Source of the DNA: 66-474 sp036279975
Lineage (GTDB): Bacteria; Pseudomonadota; Gammaproteobacteria; Xanthomonadales; Rhodanobacteraceae
Direction of reading: 5' to 3'
DNA length: 13,908 nt
Assembly: GCA_036279975.1 (NCBI GenBank)
Contig: DASURP010000093.1
Span: 1 to 13,908 of the forward strand
In this document: in pieces, positions 1 through 6,678 of the stretch
Numbering within the stretch: position 1 is the first letter of the stretch
Layout of the letters: every line of letters starts with the position of its first letter
The notes under the pieces: generated by a model
What the model saw: only the letters and a program-made list of their open reading frames with translations
What the model was told of the DNA's origin: nothing
Databases searched by the model: none
Position numbers and translations under genes: made by a program

Positions 1-357
1 GTCATCATGATGTGCGAGGTGCCGTCCAACGCGCTGCTGGCCGAGGAATTCCTCGACATCTTCGATGGCTTCTCGATCGGCTCGAACGACCTGACGCAAT
101 TGACGCTGGGCCTGGATCGCGATTCCTCGATCGTCGCGGGCCTGTTCGACGAGCGCAATCCGGCGGTGAAGAAACTGCTGTCGATGGCGATCCAGACCGC
201 ACGCGCCAAGGGCAAGTACGTCGGCATCTGCGGCCAGGGCCCGAGCGACCACGCCGATCTCGCCGAATGGCTGATGGACCAGGGCATCGAATCGGTGTCG
301 CTGAACCCCGACACCGTCGTCGATACCTGGTTGCGGCTGGCGAAACACAAGGGCTGA
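1..357 (+). CDS. ppsA: Phosphoenolpyruvate synthase, C-terminal fragment (5' end outside the window)
   Basis: This is the last 118 codons of PEP synthase (pyruvate, water dikinase), a cytoplasmic gluconeogenic enzyme that makes PEP from pyruvate and ATP with release of AMP and phosphate. The frame is open from base 1, so the gene starts upstream; the whole protein is usually about 790 residues. The fragment is the end of the PEP/pyruvate-binding TIM barrel. It has MCEVPSNALLAEEF, then FDGFSIGSNDLTQLTLGLDR, then GICGQGPSDHADLAEWL, whose Cys (fragment residue 77) is the family's catalytic acid/base. It ends in SLNPDTVVDTW, close to the E. coli PpsA C-terminus as remembered. An ATG at base 7 is internal, not a start. 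No obvious hairpin-plus-T-run terminator follows the TGA. Confidence 0.97.
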   Translation, partial: VIMMCEVPSNALLAEEFLDIFDGFSIGSNDLTQLTLGLDRDSSIVAGLFDERNPAVKKLLSMAIQTARAKGKYVGICGQGPSDHADLAEWLMDQGIESVSLNPDTVVDTWLRLAKHKG

Positions 358-484
358 ATCGCGCCTCCGGACAAACCTGCTGCGTTGCCCGCCACATCCC
401 TGTCCGCGCCCTTCGCCCGCAGGGGGAATCCGATATTTCCCGCCAGCCTTCGACGAGCCTCGGGTCAAGCCGGCTTCCGCCCAG

Positions 485-496
485 TTGCAGATGCAA
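485..496. repeat. Short inverted repeat TTGCA-GA-TGCAA
   Basis: Perfect 5-bp arms flank a 2-bp centre. It lies 261 bp before the ATG of the SIR2-TIR gene. The symmetry would suit a dimeric regulator, but a repeat this short can occur by chance and no second copy was noticed nearby. Confidence 0.25.
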
Positions 497-536
497 TTCG
501 GGCGGCGCCCGCCAGCAGCCAGCCCTGACCGGTCGT

Positions 537-550
537 GGCGCCGCGGCGCC
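537..550. repeat. Perfect 14-bp palindrome in the leader of the SIR2-TIR operon
   Basis: GGCGCC-GC-GGCGCC is self-complementary over all 14 bases. It consists only of G and C in a GC-rich background, so chance is a real explanation. It could be an operator or just a strong hairpin upstream of the module. Confidence 0.25.
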
Positions 551-756
551 TCCATGCAGGCTTCCGCAGCCAACGGCAAGCCGGAAGTGCAACGCAACCC
601 CGCAAGGGTGTACGATCCCGACGCGGATGGGAGCGCCGCAGCGGCCGGGGGCCACGACCGTGATGTATTCGACGGCCGCCCCGTCCACACTCGAACACCA
701 CGGGTTTGTCCGGAACTCCGGCTGTCGCCGGGCCTCGCAACGAGCAGGTTGATCCG

Positions 757-2148
757 ATGACTCCGATCCCGGCCGGCACCGCACTTTCCCAGGATTTCGA
801 CGAAGACGCCTGGGACGACCTGCTCAATTTCATCGAAGAGCACCGCGTCATCCCGATCATCGGGCCGGAATTGCTGCGCGTGCAGACCGAACGCGGCCTG
901 CAGCCGCTGTACGAGTGGATCGCGGAAAGGCTGGCGACGCGATTGTCGGTAGACGCCGGCGGGCTGCCGCAGCCGCTGACGATCAACGACGTGATCTGCG
1001 CCTACCTCGGCCAGCGCGGCCGCCGCGAGGAAGCCTACACGCGGGTGCGTTCGATCATGCGCGATGTGCAGTTCGAGCCGCCACAGGCACTGCGCCAGCT
1101 CGCCCAGATCACCGACTTCGACCTGTTCGTCACCACCACCTTCGACCCGCTGCTGGAACAGGCCATCAACGTCGAGCGTTATGGCGGGCAGCCCACCACC
1201 GAGGTGATCACCTACGCCCCCAACCGCGTGGCCGACCTGCCCGCCGAACGCGGCCAGTTGCAGCGTGCCGTGGTCTACCACCTGCTTGGGCGGCTGTCGG
1301 CCTCGCCCACGTACGTGCTGTCCGACGAAGACATGCTGGAATTCGTCTGCGCCCTGCAGTCCGAACACCTGACGCCGGAAAAACTGTTCCACGAACTGGA
1401 GCACAACCACCTGCTGCTGATCGGCAGCGACTTCTCCAACTGGCTGGCGCGGCTGTTCCTGCGCATGGCCAAGGGCCATCGGTTGTCCGACCCGCGCGAC
1501 GTCGGCGAAGTGGTGGCCGACGACAGCGCACTCAAGGACGAACGGCTGGTGCTGTTCCTGCAGCAAGTCAGCGTGCGTACCCGGATGTTCAGCGGCGCCG
1601 CGGCGTTCGTGGCCGAGCTGCATTCGCGCTGGCTGGCGCGCCAGGGCGGGCGCGCAGCCGAACCGGGCGCGGCCGCCGCGCCGCAGCGCTTCCTGCCGCC
1701 CGCCAGCGAAATGCCGCCCAACGCCGTCTTCATAAGCTATGCGCGCGAGGACCTCGCCGCCGTGCAACGGCTCAAGGCGGGCCTGGACGCCGCCGGCCTG
1801 ACGGTGTGGTTCGACATGGACCGGCTCGAAAGTGGCGACGACTACGACCGCAAGATCCGCGCCAACATCGCGCGCTGCAGTTACTTCGTGCCGATCGTTT
1901 CCGCCAACACCCAGCGGCGGCCCGAAGCCTACTTCCGCCGCGAATGGAGCTACGCGGTGGACCGCGCCCGCAACATGGCCGACGGCGCGGTGTTCGTGCT
2001 GCCGGTATGCATCGACGACACGCCCGAGGCCACGGCGCTGGTGCCGGACAGCTTCAAGGCCCTGCACATCGTGCGCCTGCCCGGCGGCGAACCGACCCCC
2101 GAATTCGTGCGCCGCCTGCAACAACTGGGCCATGGGGGGCGGCCATGA
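757..2148 (+). CDS. SIR2-like/TIR two-domain protein, putative NAD-targeting effector
   Basis: 463 residues. The ATG at 757 is preferred over the in-frame TTG at 706: it has a modest GAGCAGG 8 bases upstream and the domain starts soon after. Residues 20-290 look like a SIR2-like (SIR2_2/SIR2-like_2) domain: nucleotide-loop motif VIPIIGPELL (31-40), FVTTTFDPLLEQ (124-135), VVYHLLGRL (172-180) and the late motif LLIGSDFSNWLARLFLR (220-236). The usual ttNyD Asn is Thr128; the conserved His is H175. An Ala/Pro-rich linker (297-320) leads to a TIR domain (322-440): NAVFISYARED, BB-loop-like FDMDRLESGDDY, and YFRREWSYAVD, where E396 aligns with the NADase glutamate of catalytic TIRs such as SARM1. 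No signal peptide or membrane segment is seen. Its stop overlaps the next start (ATGA), so it is almost certainly coupled to the nSTAND gene. NAD cleavage is inferred; the TIR could instead be a non-catalytic adaptor. Confidence 0.88.
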   Translation: MTPIPAGTALSQDFDEDAWDDLLNFIEEHRVIPIIGPELLRVQTERGLQPLYEWIAERLATRLSVDAGGLPQPLTINDVICAYLGQRGRREEAYTRVRSIMRDVQFEPPQALRQLAQITDFDLFVTTTFDPLLEQAINVERYGGQPTTEVITYAPNRVADLPAERGQLQRAVVYHLLGRLSASPTYVLSDEDMLEFVCALQSEHLTPEKLFHELEHNHLLLIGSDFSNWLARLFLRMAKGHRLSDPRDVGEVVADDSALKDERLVLFLQQVSVRTRMFSGAAAFVAELHSRWLARQGGRAAEPGAAAAPQRFLPPASEMPPNAVFISYAREDLAAVQRLKAGLDAAGLTVWFDMDRLESGDDYDRKIRANIARCSYFVPIVSANTQRRPEAYFRREWSYAVDRARNMADGAVFVLPVCIDDTPEATALVPDSFKALHIVRLPGGEPTPEFVRRLQQLGHGGRP

Positions 2149-5100
2149 ACGACTCGGCCCCCGCCGCGACCGTCAGTCTCGATCCCGAAAATCCCTGGCT
2201 CGGCCTCGATTCCTACACCGAGGCCACCCGCGCGTATTTCCACGGCCGCGACGAGGAAACCGCGGAACTTGCGCGCCGCGTGCAGGGCAAGAACCTCACG
2301 ATCCTGTTCGGCCAGTCGGGCCTCGGCAAGACGTCCTTGCTGCGCGCCGGCGTGGTGCCGCGCCTGCGCCCGGAAGGTTACTGCCCGGTGTACGTGCGCA
2401 TCGACTACGCCCCCGGCTCCCCCGCGCCCGCCGAACAGATCAAGCGGGCCATCTTCCGCGCCACCGAAGCCGCCGGCGTGTGGGCCCGTCCCGGCTCCGC
2501 GGTCGAAGGCGAATCGCTGTGGGAGTTCCTGCACCACCGCGGCGACCTGCTGCGCGATGCGGATGGCAAGCCGTTGCTGCCGCTGCTGATCTTCGACCAG
2601 TTCGAGGAAATCTTCACCCTCGGCCAGGCCGACGACGCGGGGCGCGAACGCGCCAAGGAGTTCCTGGCCGAACTGGCCGACCTGGTGGAAAACCGCGCGC
2701 CGCAGCCACTGGAACAGCGGCTCGAAACCGATGATTCCATCGTCGACAACTTCGATTTCGCGCGCGCCGATTACCGGGTGCTGATCGCGCTGCGCGAGGA
2801 TTACCTGGCGCACCTGGAAAGCCTCAAGGGCACCATGCCCTCGATCACCCAGAACCGGATGCGGCTGGCACGGATGACCGGCGCGCAGGCGCTGGCGGCG
2901 GTGCTCCAGTCCGGTGGCAAGCTGGTGACCCGCGAAGTCGCCGAGGCGATCGTGCGCTTCGTCGCGGGCGGTTCGGAACTCGCCAACGCCGAGATCGAAC
3001 CGTCGCTGCTCAGCCTGGTCTGCCGCGAACTCAACAACGCGCGCATCGCGCAGGGGCGTGGCGAGATATCGGCCGACTTGCTGGCCGGTTCGCGCAACAC
3101 CATCCTGTCCGAGTTCTACGAACGCGCGCTGGCCGACCAGCCGGACGGCGTGCGCCGCGTGATCGAGGACGAGTTGCTGACCGAGTCGGGCTACCGCGAG
3201 AGCCTCGCCGAAGAGCGCGTGCTGAAGGCGCTCGCCGAGGCCGGGGCGGCGCCGGATGCACTGGCGATGCTGGTCAACCGCCGCCTGCTCAGGATCGAGG
3301 AACGCCTCGACATGCGCCGGGTGGAACTGACCCACGACGTGCTGTGCAGCGTGGTGCTGGCCAGCCGCGAGCAACGCCACGCACGGGAAATGCGCGAACA
3401 GGCCAAGCGCCAATTGGCCGAACAACAGGCGCGCGAGCAGGCGGCGCACCGCGCGCTACTGCGCGCACGCCTGATTGCCGCGGTCTGCCTGGCGCTGATG
3501 CTGGTCGCCATCGCCGGCGCCCTGTTCGGTTGGTACAGCTTCAACCGGGCGCAAGCCGCCGAAGCCCAGGCCCAGAAATCCCGCAGCGACGCCGAGAACC
3601 TCGTCAGCTTCATGATCGAGGATTTCTACAACCAGCTGGCGCCCACCGGACGCCTGGAAACCCTCGGTGCACTGGCCGCGAAAACCGTTGCCTACTACGA
3701 CACCCTGCCGCCCGGCCTCGTCACCCGGCGGACCAGGATCAACCGCGCCATGGCGTTGACACGGGAGGGCTCGGCGCAACAGGACAGCGGCAAATTCGAC
3801 GACGCCGACAAGAGTCTTGGCCAAGCCCAGGCCGTGTTCAAGCAGATGTACGACTCGGGCGACCACGGCGAGGCGGTGACCTACGGTCTCGCGCTGGCGC
3901 TGCAAAGCCAGGGCGGCAGCATCATCACCGGCGGCCGCGGCACGCCAGCCCAGGTGCGACGGGCGGCCGACCTGCTACGACCGCTGGTGTATGGAAAGGA
4001 TCCATCACGGCGCGTCAGGCAGTTGTACGGCGACACCCTGAATGTCCTCAGCCACACCCAGCCCCTCGAACAGGGCGTCAAGACCTGCGAGGAGGCCCGC
4101 AAGGTCCTGGCCGGGCTGGGTGCGATCGACCTGTCCGACCTCGACGCCGCCTCCTCGTACGCCGACACCGCCGATTCCGAATCGCGCGAGCTGCTTGCAC
4201 TGGGCCGGATCGACGAAGCGTGGAAGCTGCAGCACCAGGTTTACGACATCGCCGAGAAGCTGCTCGCGCGACGGCCGGGGGACCTGCACGCACGCCTGGA
4301 CCGTTTCCTCGCGGCCGAACTGCTCGGACAGCTCGCCTTCCTCCGGCACGACCCGGCGGCCGCAGCGGACTACGCCCAGCGCGCCGCGCAGGCCGGCGAG
4401 GAACTGGTGCGTTTCAACCCGTCCAACCTCGATTCATGGCGGAACTGGGCATTGGGCCTCGATGCGGTCGCATACTTCCAGGCCGAACGGGGCGATCTGG
4501 AACAGGCCATCGCAACCCGCGAGTCCCTGCAGGCGCTGGAACGGGACCCGCGCCGGCCTTCCAGCCTTGGCCCGACGCTCGTGGGCTTCTGGACCGGCCT
4601 TGCAGTGCTCCAGGCGCAAACAGGCGACTCGGCCGGAGCTGCGCGCTCGTTGCAGGGTTTCGAGCGAGACGCCGGTGAAGCCGACGCGCAAATGGCGCCC
4701 GATGACCCCAGGCTGCCGGTGCTGGTCGGCGCGATCAAGGGTCCCGAGGCCGTCGTGCAACTGCTGGAAGGCAACGCGCATGCGGCTCTGGCGACCGCCA
4801 CGACGGTGCTGCACAACCTCGATGCGATCGATACGCCCGCCGGATCGCGCAGCCCACCCATCAAGGACGCGATCCTGGGCAACATGCTCGGTATCGCGGC
4901 CGAAGCCAGCATCCTGACCGGGGACTACGCGCGGGCGGAATCCTTCGCGCGGCGCTTGCGGGCGCTGCCGCCCAACAATCGGTCGGAAAGTGATCCCCGA
5001 TCGCGGACAGCACGGGCGTCGGTCGTCTTGGCGGATGCCGTCGCCAGGCAGGGCCGCAGCGCCGAGGCGGAAAAAATACTGCAACCGGCGCTGGACTGGT

Positions 5101-5327
5101 ACCGCGGACAACAGCAGGCCGGCGCCGCGGGCGTGACGTTCCGGCAGGATTTCGCGTATGCGCTGTACGTCGAGGCACTGGCCGGCGGCGACGGCCGCAG
5201 CCGGCGCAACACCGACCTCGCCGAAGCGGCGACGCTGATCGATACCGCTCCCGGCGAAGCCCGCAATACCGTGCGCATGCGCCAGCTTGCCGGCTGGATC
5301 GCCGCGGCGCGGAAATCCGCGAAATAG
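2145..5327 (+). CDS. nSTAND-type NTPase with single transmembrane helix and TPR-like C-terminus
   Basis: 1060 residues; the ATG overlaps the stop of the SIR2-TIR gene by 4 bp. Residues 17-40 hold the nSTAND entry motif (NPWLGLDSYTEATRAYFHGRD). Walker A is GQSGLGKT (56-63), Walker B LPLLIFDQFEE (145-155), and a sensor-like strand LIALREDYL lies at 213-221. A winged-helix-like region ends in VELTHDVLCSVV (393-404). A very basic helical stretch (407-442, many Arg/Lys/Gln/Ala) precedes one hydrophobic helix (about 443-463, ending FGWYSF). By the positive-inside rule the NTPase is cytoplasmic and the rest periplasmic. Just after the helix is LVSFMIEDFYNQLAPTGRLE (486-505), a motif I recall next to the membrane in other TPR-linked bacterial signalling proteins. 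Residues 520-1060 are alpha-helical, with TPR-like units such as GKFDDADKSLGQAQ and GDYARAESFARRL. Known STAND proteins oligomerise on ligand binding; the ligand here is unknown. It probably controls the SIR2-TIR partner. Confidence 0.88.
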   Translation: MNDSAPAATVSLDPENPWLGLDSYTEATRAYFHGRDEETAELARRVQGKNLTILFGQSGLGKTSLLRAGVVPRLRPEGYCPVYVRIDYAPGSPAPAEQIKRAIFRATEAAGVWARPGSAVEGESLWEFLHHRGDLLRDADGKPLLPLLIFDQFEEIFTLGQADDAGRERAKEFLAELADLVENRAPQPLEQRLETDDSIVDNFDFARADYRVLIALREDYLAHLESLKGTMPSITQNRMRLARMTGAQALAAVLQSGGKLVTREVAEAIVRFVAGGSELANAEIEPSLLSLVCRELNNARIAQGRGEISADLLAGSRNTILSEFYERALADQPDGVRRVIEDELLTESGYRESLAEERVLKALAEAGAAPDALAMLVNRRLLRIEERLDMRRVELTHDVLCSVVLASREQRHAREMREQAKRQLAEQQAREQAAHRALLRARLIAAVCLALMLVAIAGALFGWYSFNRAQAAEAQAQKSRSDAENLVSFMIEDFYNQLAPTGRLETLGALAAKTVAYYDTLPPGLVTRRTRINRAMALTREGSAQQDSGKFDDADKSLGQAQAVFKQMYDSGDHGEAVTYGLALALQSQGGSIITGGRGTPAQVRRAADLLRPLVYGKDPSRRVRQLYGDTLNVLSHTQPLEQGVKTCEEARKVLAGLGAIDLSDLDAASSYADTADSESRELLALGRIDEAWKLQHQVYDIAEKLLARRPGDLHARLDRFLAAELLGQLAFLRHDPAAAADYAQRAAQAGEELVRFNPSNLDSWRNWALGLDAVAYFQAERGDLEQAIATRESLQALERDPRRPSSLGPTLVGFWTGLAVLQAQTGDSAGAARSLQGFERDAGEADAQMAPDDPRLPVLVGAIKGPEAVVQLLEGNAHAALATATTVLHNLDAIDTPAGSRSPPIKDAILGNMLGIAAEASILTGDYARAESFARRLRALPPNNRSESDPRSRTARASVVLADAVARQGRSAEAEKILQPALDWYRGQQQAGAAGVTFRQDFAYALYVEALAGGDGRSRRNTDLAEAATLIDTAPGEARNTVRMRQLAGWIAAARKSAK

Positions 5328-5368
5328 CCGGGTGGCTGGACGCAACCATTGATGGCGCTCCCGGACCT

Positions 5369-5389
5369 GCCGCCGATGCTGCAGGCGGC
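5369..5389 (+). other. GC-rich hairpin between the nSTAND and antiporter genes
   Basis: GCCGCC (5369-5374) pairs with GGCGGC (5384-5389) around a 9-base loop; a G-U and a C-G pair can extend the stem to 8. No T-run follows, so it is not a canonical intrinsic terminator. It could be a weak terminator or chance in a GC-rich gap. Confidence 0.3.
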
Positions 5390-5464
5390 GGCCACGGAAC
5401 GACGATGGTGTATGGTTGCGCGGGTCGATCGCCCGAATGAAGCAGGTACGTCCCCGATGCCGCC

Positions 5465-6550
5465 ATGCCCGTGAGCGCGACCCTCCCTTCGCGCAGGTTC
5501 GCCCGTTCCGACTGGATCATCGTCGGCGGCAGCGTCGCACTGATCGCGGCTGCGGGGGCGACGCGCTTCGCGGGCGCCGGGGCCGTTCCAGCGTTCCTCT
5601 GCTCGGGCCTCGCGGTGGCGCTGCTGGCGGCGCTGGTCGGGCGTTCGGTGGAACAACTCGGCGACCGTTTCGGCGCCGGCGCGACCGGCGTGCTGCAATC
5701 CGCGCTCGGCAACCTGCCGGAACTGTTCATCGCGTTGTTCGCGCTGAAGGCCGGCCTGTTGATGGTGGTGCAGGCGGCCCTGATCGGCTCGATCCTCGCC
5801 AACCTGCTGCTGGTGCTGGGCCTCGCCTTCACGGTCGGCGGCTTGCGCCACGGCACCCAGCGGATCGATTCGCAACGTGCGCGCACCACCACGGTGCTGA
5901 TGCTGCTGGCGGTTGCCGCAATGGTGGCGCCCTCGCTGGCGAGCTACGTGCATACGCCGGCCGCGCCGCACGAGGACACACTGGCGCTGGTGGTCGCCAT
6001 CATCCTGCTCATGCTGTTCGCGATCACGCTGCCTGCTGCACTGAGAAGCAAACCCGGCAACGATGCCGCCGAGCACCACGCACCACCGCGCTGGCCATTG
6101 GCGCTGGCGTTGGCGATGCTGGCCGGCGCCTCCATTGCCGCTGCGTTCGTGTCGGAATGGTTCGTGCACGCACTGGAACCGGCGATGCGCACCCTGCACA
6201 TCTCGGATGCGTTCGCGGGCCTGGTGATCGTCGCGATTGCCGGCAACGCGGTCGAGAACGTGGTCGGCATCCAGCTTGCGGCGAAGAACCGTTCCGAATA
6301 CGCGTTCTCGGTCGTCATCAATTCCCCGCTGCAGATCGCGCTGGTACTCGCGCCGGCGCTGGTGATCCTGTCGCGCCTGTTCGGCTACACCCCGCTGACG
6401 CTGGTGTTCCCGCCGATGCTGGTGGTGAGTGTCGCGATCGCGGTGCTGGTGACGGCCTTCATCACTTTCGACGGCAAATCCGATTGGGGCGAAGGCGCAT
6501 CCCTGCTTGCGCTGTACGCGATCATCGCGACGGTGTTCTGGTGGGGGTGA
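5465..6550 (+). CDS. cax: Calcium/cation:proton antiporter (CaCA superfamily, CAX type)
   Basis: 361 residues, almost all hydrophobic, with about 10-11 membrane helices. It is an inner-membrane exchanger expected to expel Ca2+ (or a related cation) against proton entry. The two inverted alpha-repeat signatures of the CaCA superfamily are clear: GNLPELFIALFALKAG (82-97) and GNAVENVVGIQLAAKN (260-275), with the ion-binding acidic residues E86 and E264. A hydrophilic, His-containing loop (about 194-209) separates the two halves. Length fits bacterial CAX/ChaA-like proteins. The ATG at 5465 has only weak upstream pairing (a GCAGG-like stretch farther off); ATGs at 5437 and 5457 are out of frame. 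It lies 137 bp from the STAND gene, so it probably has its own transcription. Which cation it carries cannot be told from sequence; the symbol is the family name. Confidence 0.9.
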   Translation: MPVSATLPSRRFARSDWIIVGGSVALIAAAGATRFAGAGAVPAFLCSGLAVALLAALVGRSVEQLGDRFGAGATGVLQSALGNLPELFIALFALKAGLLMVVQAALIGSILANLLLVLGLAFTVGGLRHGTQRIDSQRARTTTVLMLLAVAAMVAPSLASYVHTPAAPHEDTLALVVAIILLMLFAITLPAALRSKPGNDAAEHHAPPRWPLALALAMLAGASIAAAFVSEWFVHALEPAMRTLHISDAFAGLVIVAIAGNAVENVVGIQLAAKNRSEYAFSVVINSPLQIALVLAPALVILSRLFGYTPLTLVFPPMLVVSVAIAVLVTAFITFDGKSDWGEGASLLALYAIIATVFWWG

Positions 6551-6612
6551 GGAACGGCGCTTGCGTATTTTGTAATGAAAGTCTCCACACCCACCGGGAA
6601 GGAGGTTTGACT

Positions 6613-6643
6613 TTCCCTTCTCCCTCCCGGAGGAAGGGGGGAA
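6613..6643. repeat. Imperfect intergenic palindrome, polypyrimidine/polypurine arms
   Basis: The left arm TTCCCTTCTCCCTCC (6613-6627) and right arm GGAGGAAGGGGGGAA (6629-6643) are inverted copies with 12 of 15 positions matching, around a single C (in RNA the loop would open to a few bases). Elements of the type cttctccc...gggagaag are, as I recall, scattered between genes in Xanthomonas relatives, so this is probably a dispersed repeat and may also end transcription after the antiporter. There is no T-run after it. Confidence 0.45.
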
Positions 6644-6667
6644 GCAGCCTGACGGCAGACCCTCGCC

Positions 6668-6672
6668 AAGGA
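6668..6672 (+). promoter_or_regulatory. Ribosome binding site of the RNB ribonuclease gene
   Basis: AAGGA lies 6 bases before the ATG at 6679. It decides the start, because the reading frame stays open upstream through the antiporter gene to 5416. Confidence 0.75.
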
Positions 6673-6678
6673 AACCAA

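Larger units (their letters stand above)
358..756. other. 399-bp intergenic region between ppsA and the SIR2-TIR gene
   Basis: No convincing gene is seen here. The open frames crossing it on both strands are low-complexity (Arg, Pro, Ala rich), lack recognisable motifs and run into neighbouring genes in shadow frames. The stretch holds several short palindromes: aagccggctt at 467-476, TTGCA-GA-TGCAA at 485-496, and a perfect 14-bp GGCGCC-GC-GGCGCC at 537-550. A TG followed directly by TACGAT (609-616) could serve as a -10 element, but no good -35 lies 17 bp upstream. The promoter of the downstream two-gene module is expected here, but I cannot place it. Confidence 0.5.

Noticed and set aside
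5..784. 259-residue minus-strand open frame across ppsA and the following gap
   Set aside because: It is antisense to the well-supported ppsA end, its sequence is Arg/Pro/Gly rich without motifs, and its overlap with the start of the SIR2-TIR gene marks it as a GC-driven shadow.
915..2144. In-frame upstream extension of the nSTAND reading frame by 410 codons
   Set aside because: It is the +2-type shadow of the SIR2-TIR gene, rich in Arg/Ala/Pro; recognisable nSTAND sequence begins just after the ATG at 2145.
1950..3449. 499-residue minus-strand open frame
   Set aside because: It is antisense to both module genes; its His/Gln/Gly/Arg-rich text is typical of the complement of GC-rich coding sequence.
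757..5327. Assignment of the module to Thoeris or Avs
   Set aside because: Thoeris needs a separate ThsA with a SLOG domain, which is absent; Avs proteins are single large chains with the STAND in the middle. The domain parts match only in general type.
4925..6199. 424-residue minus-strand open frame
   Set aside because: It is antisense to the end of the STAND gene and the antiporter, with repetitive Gln/Arg/His composition and no domain.
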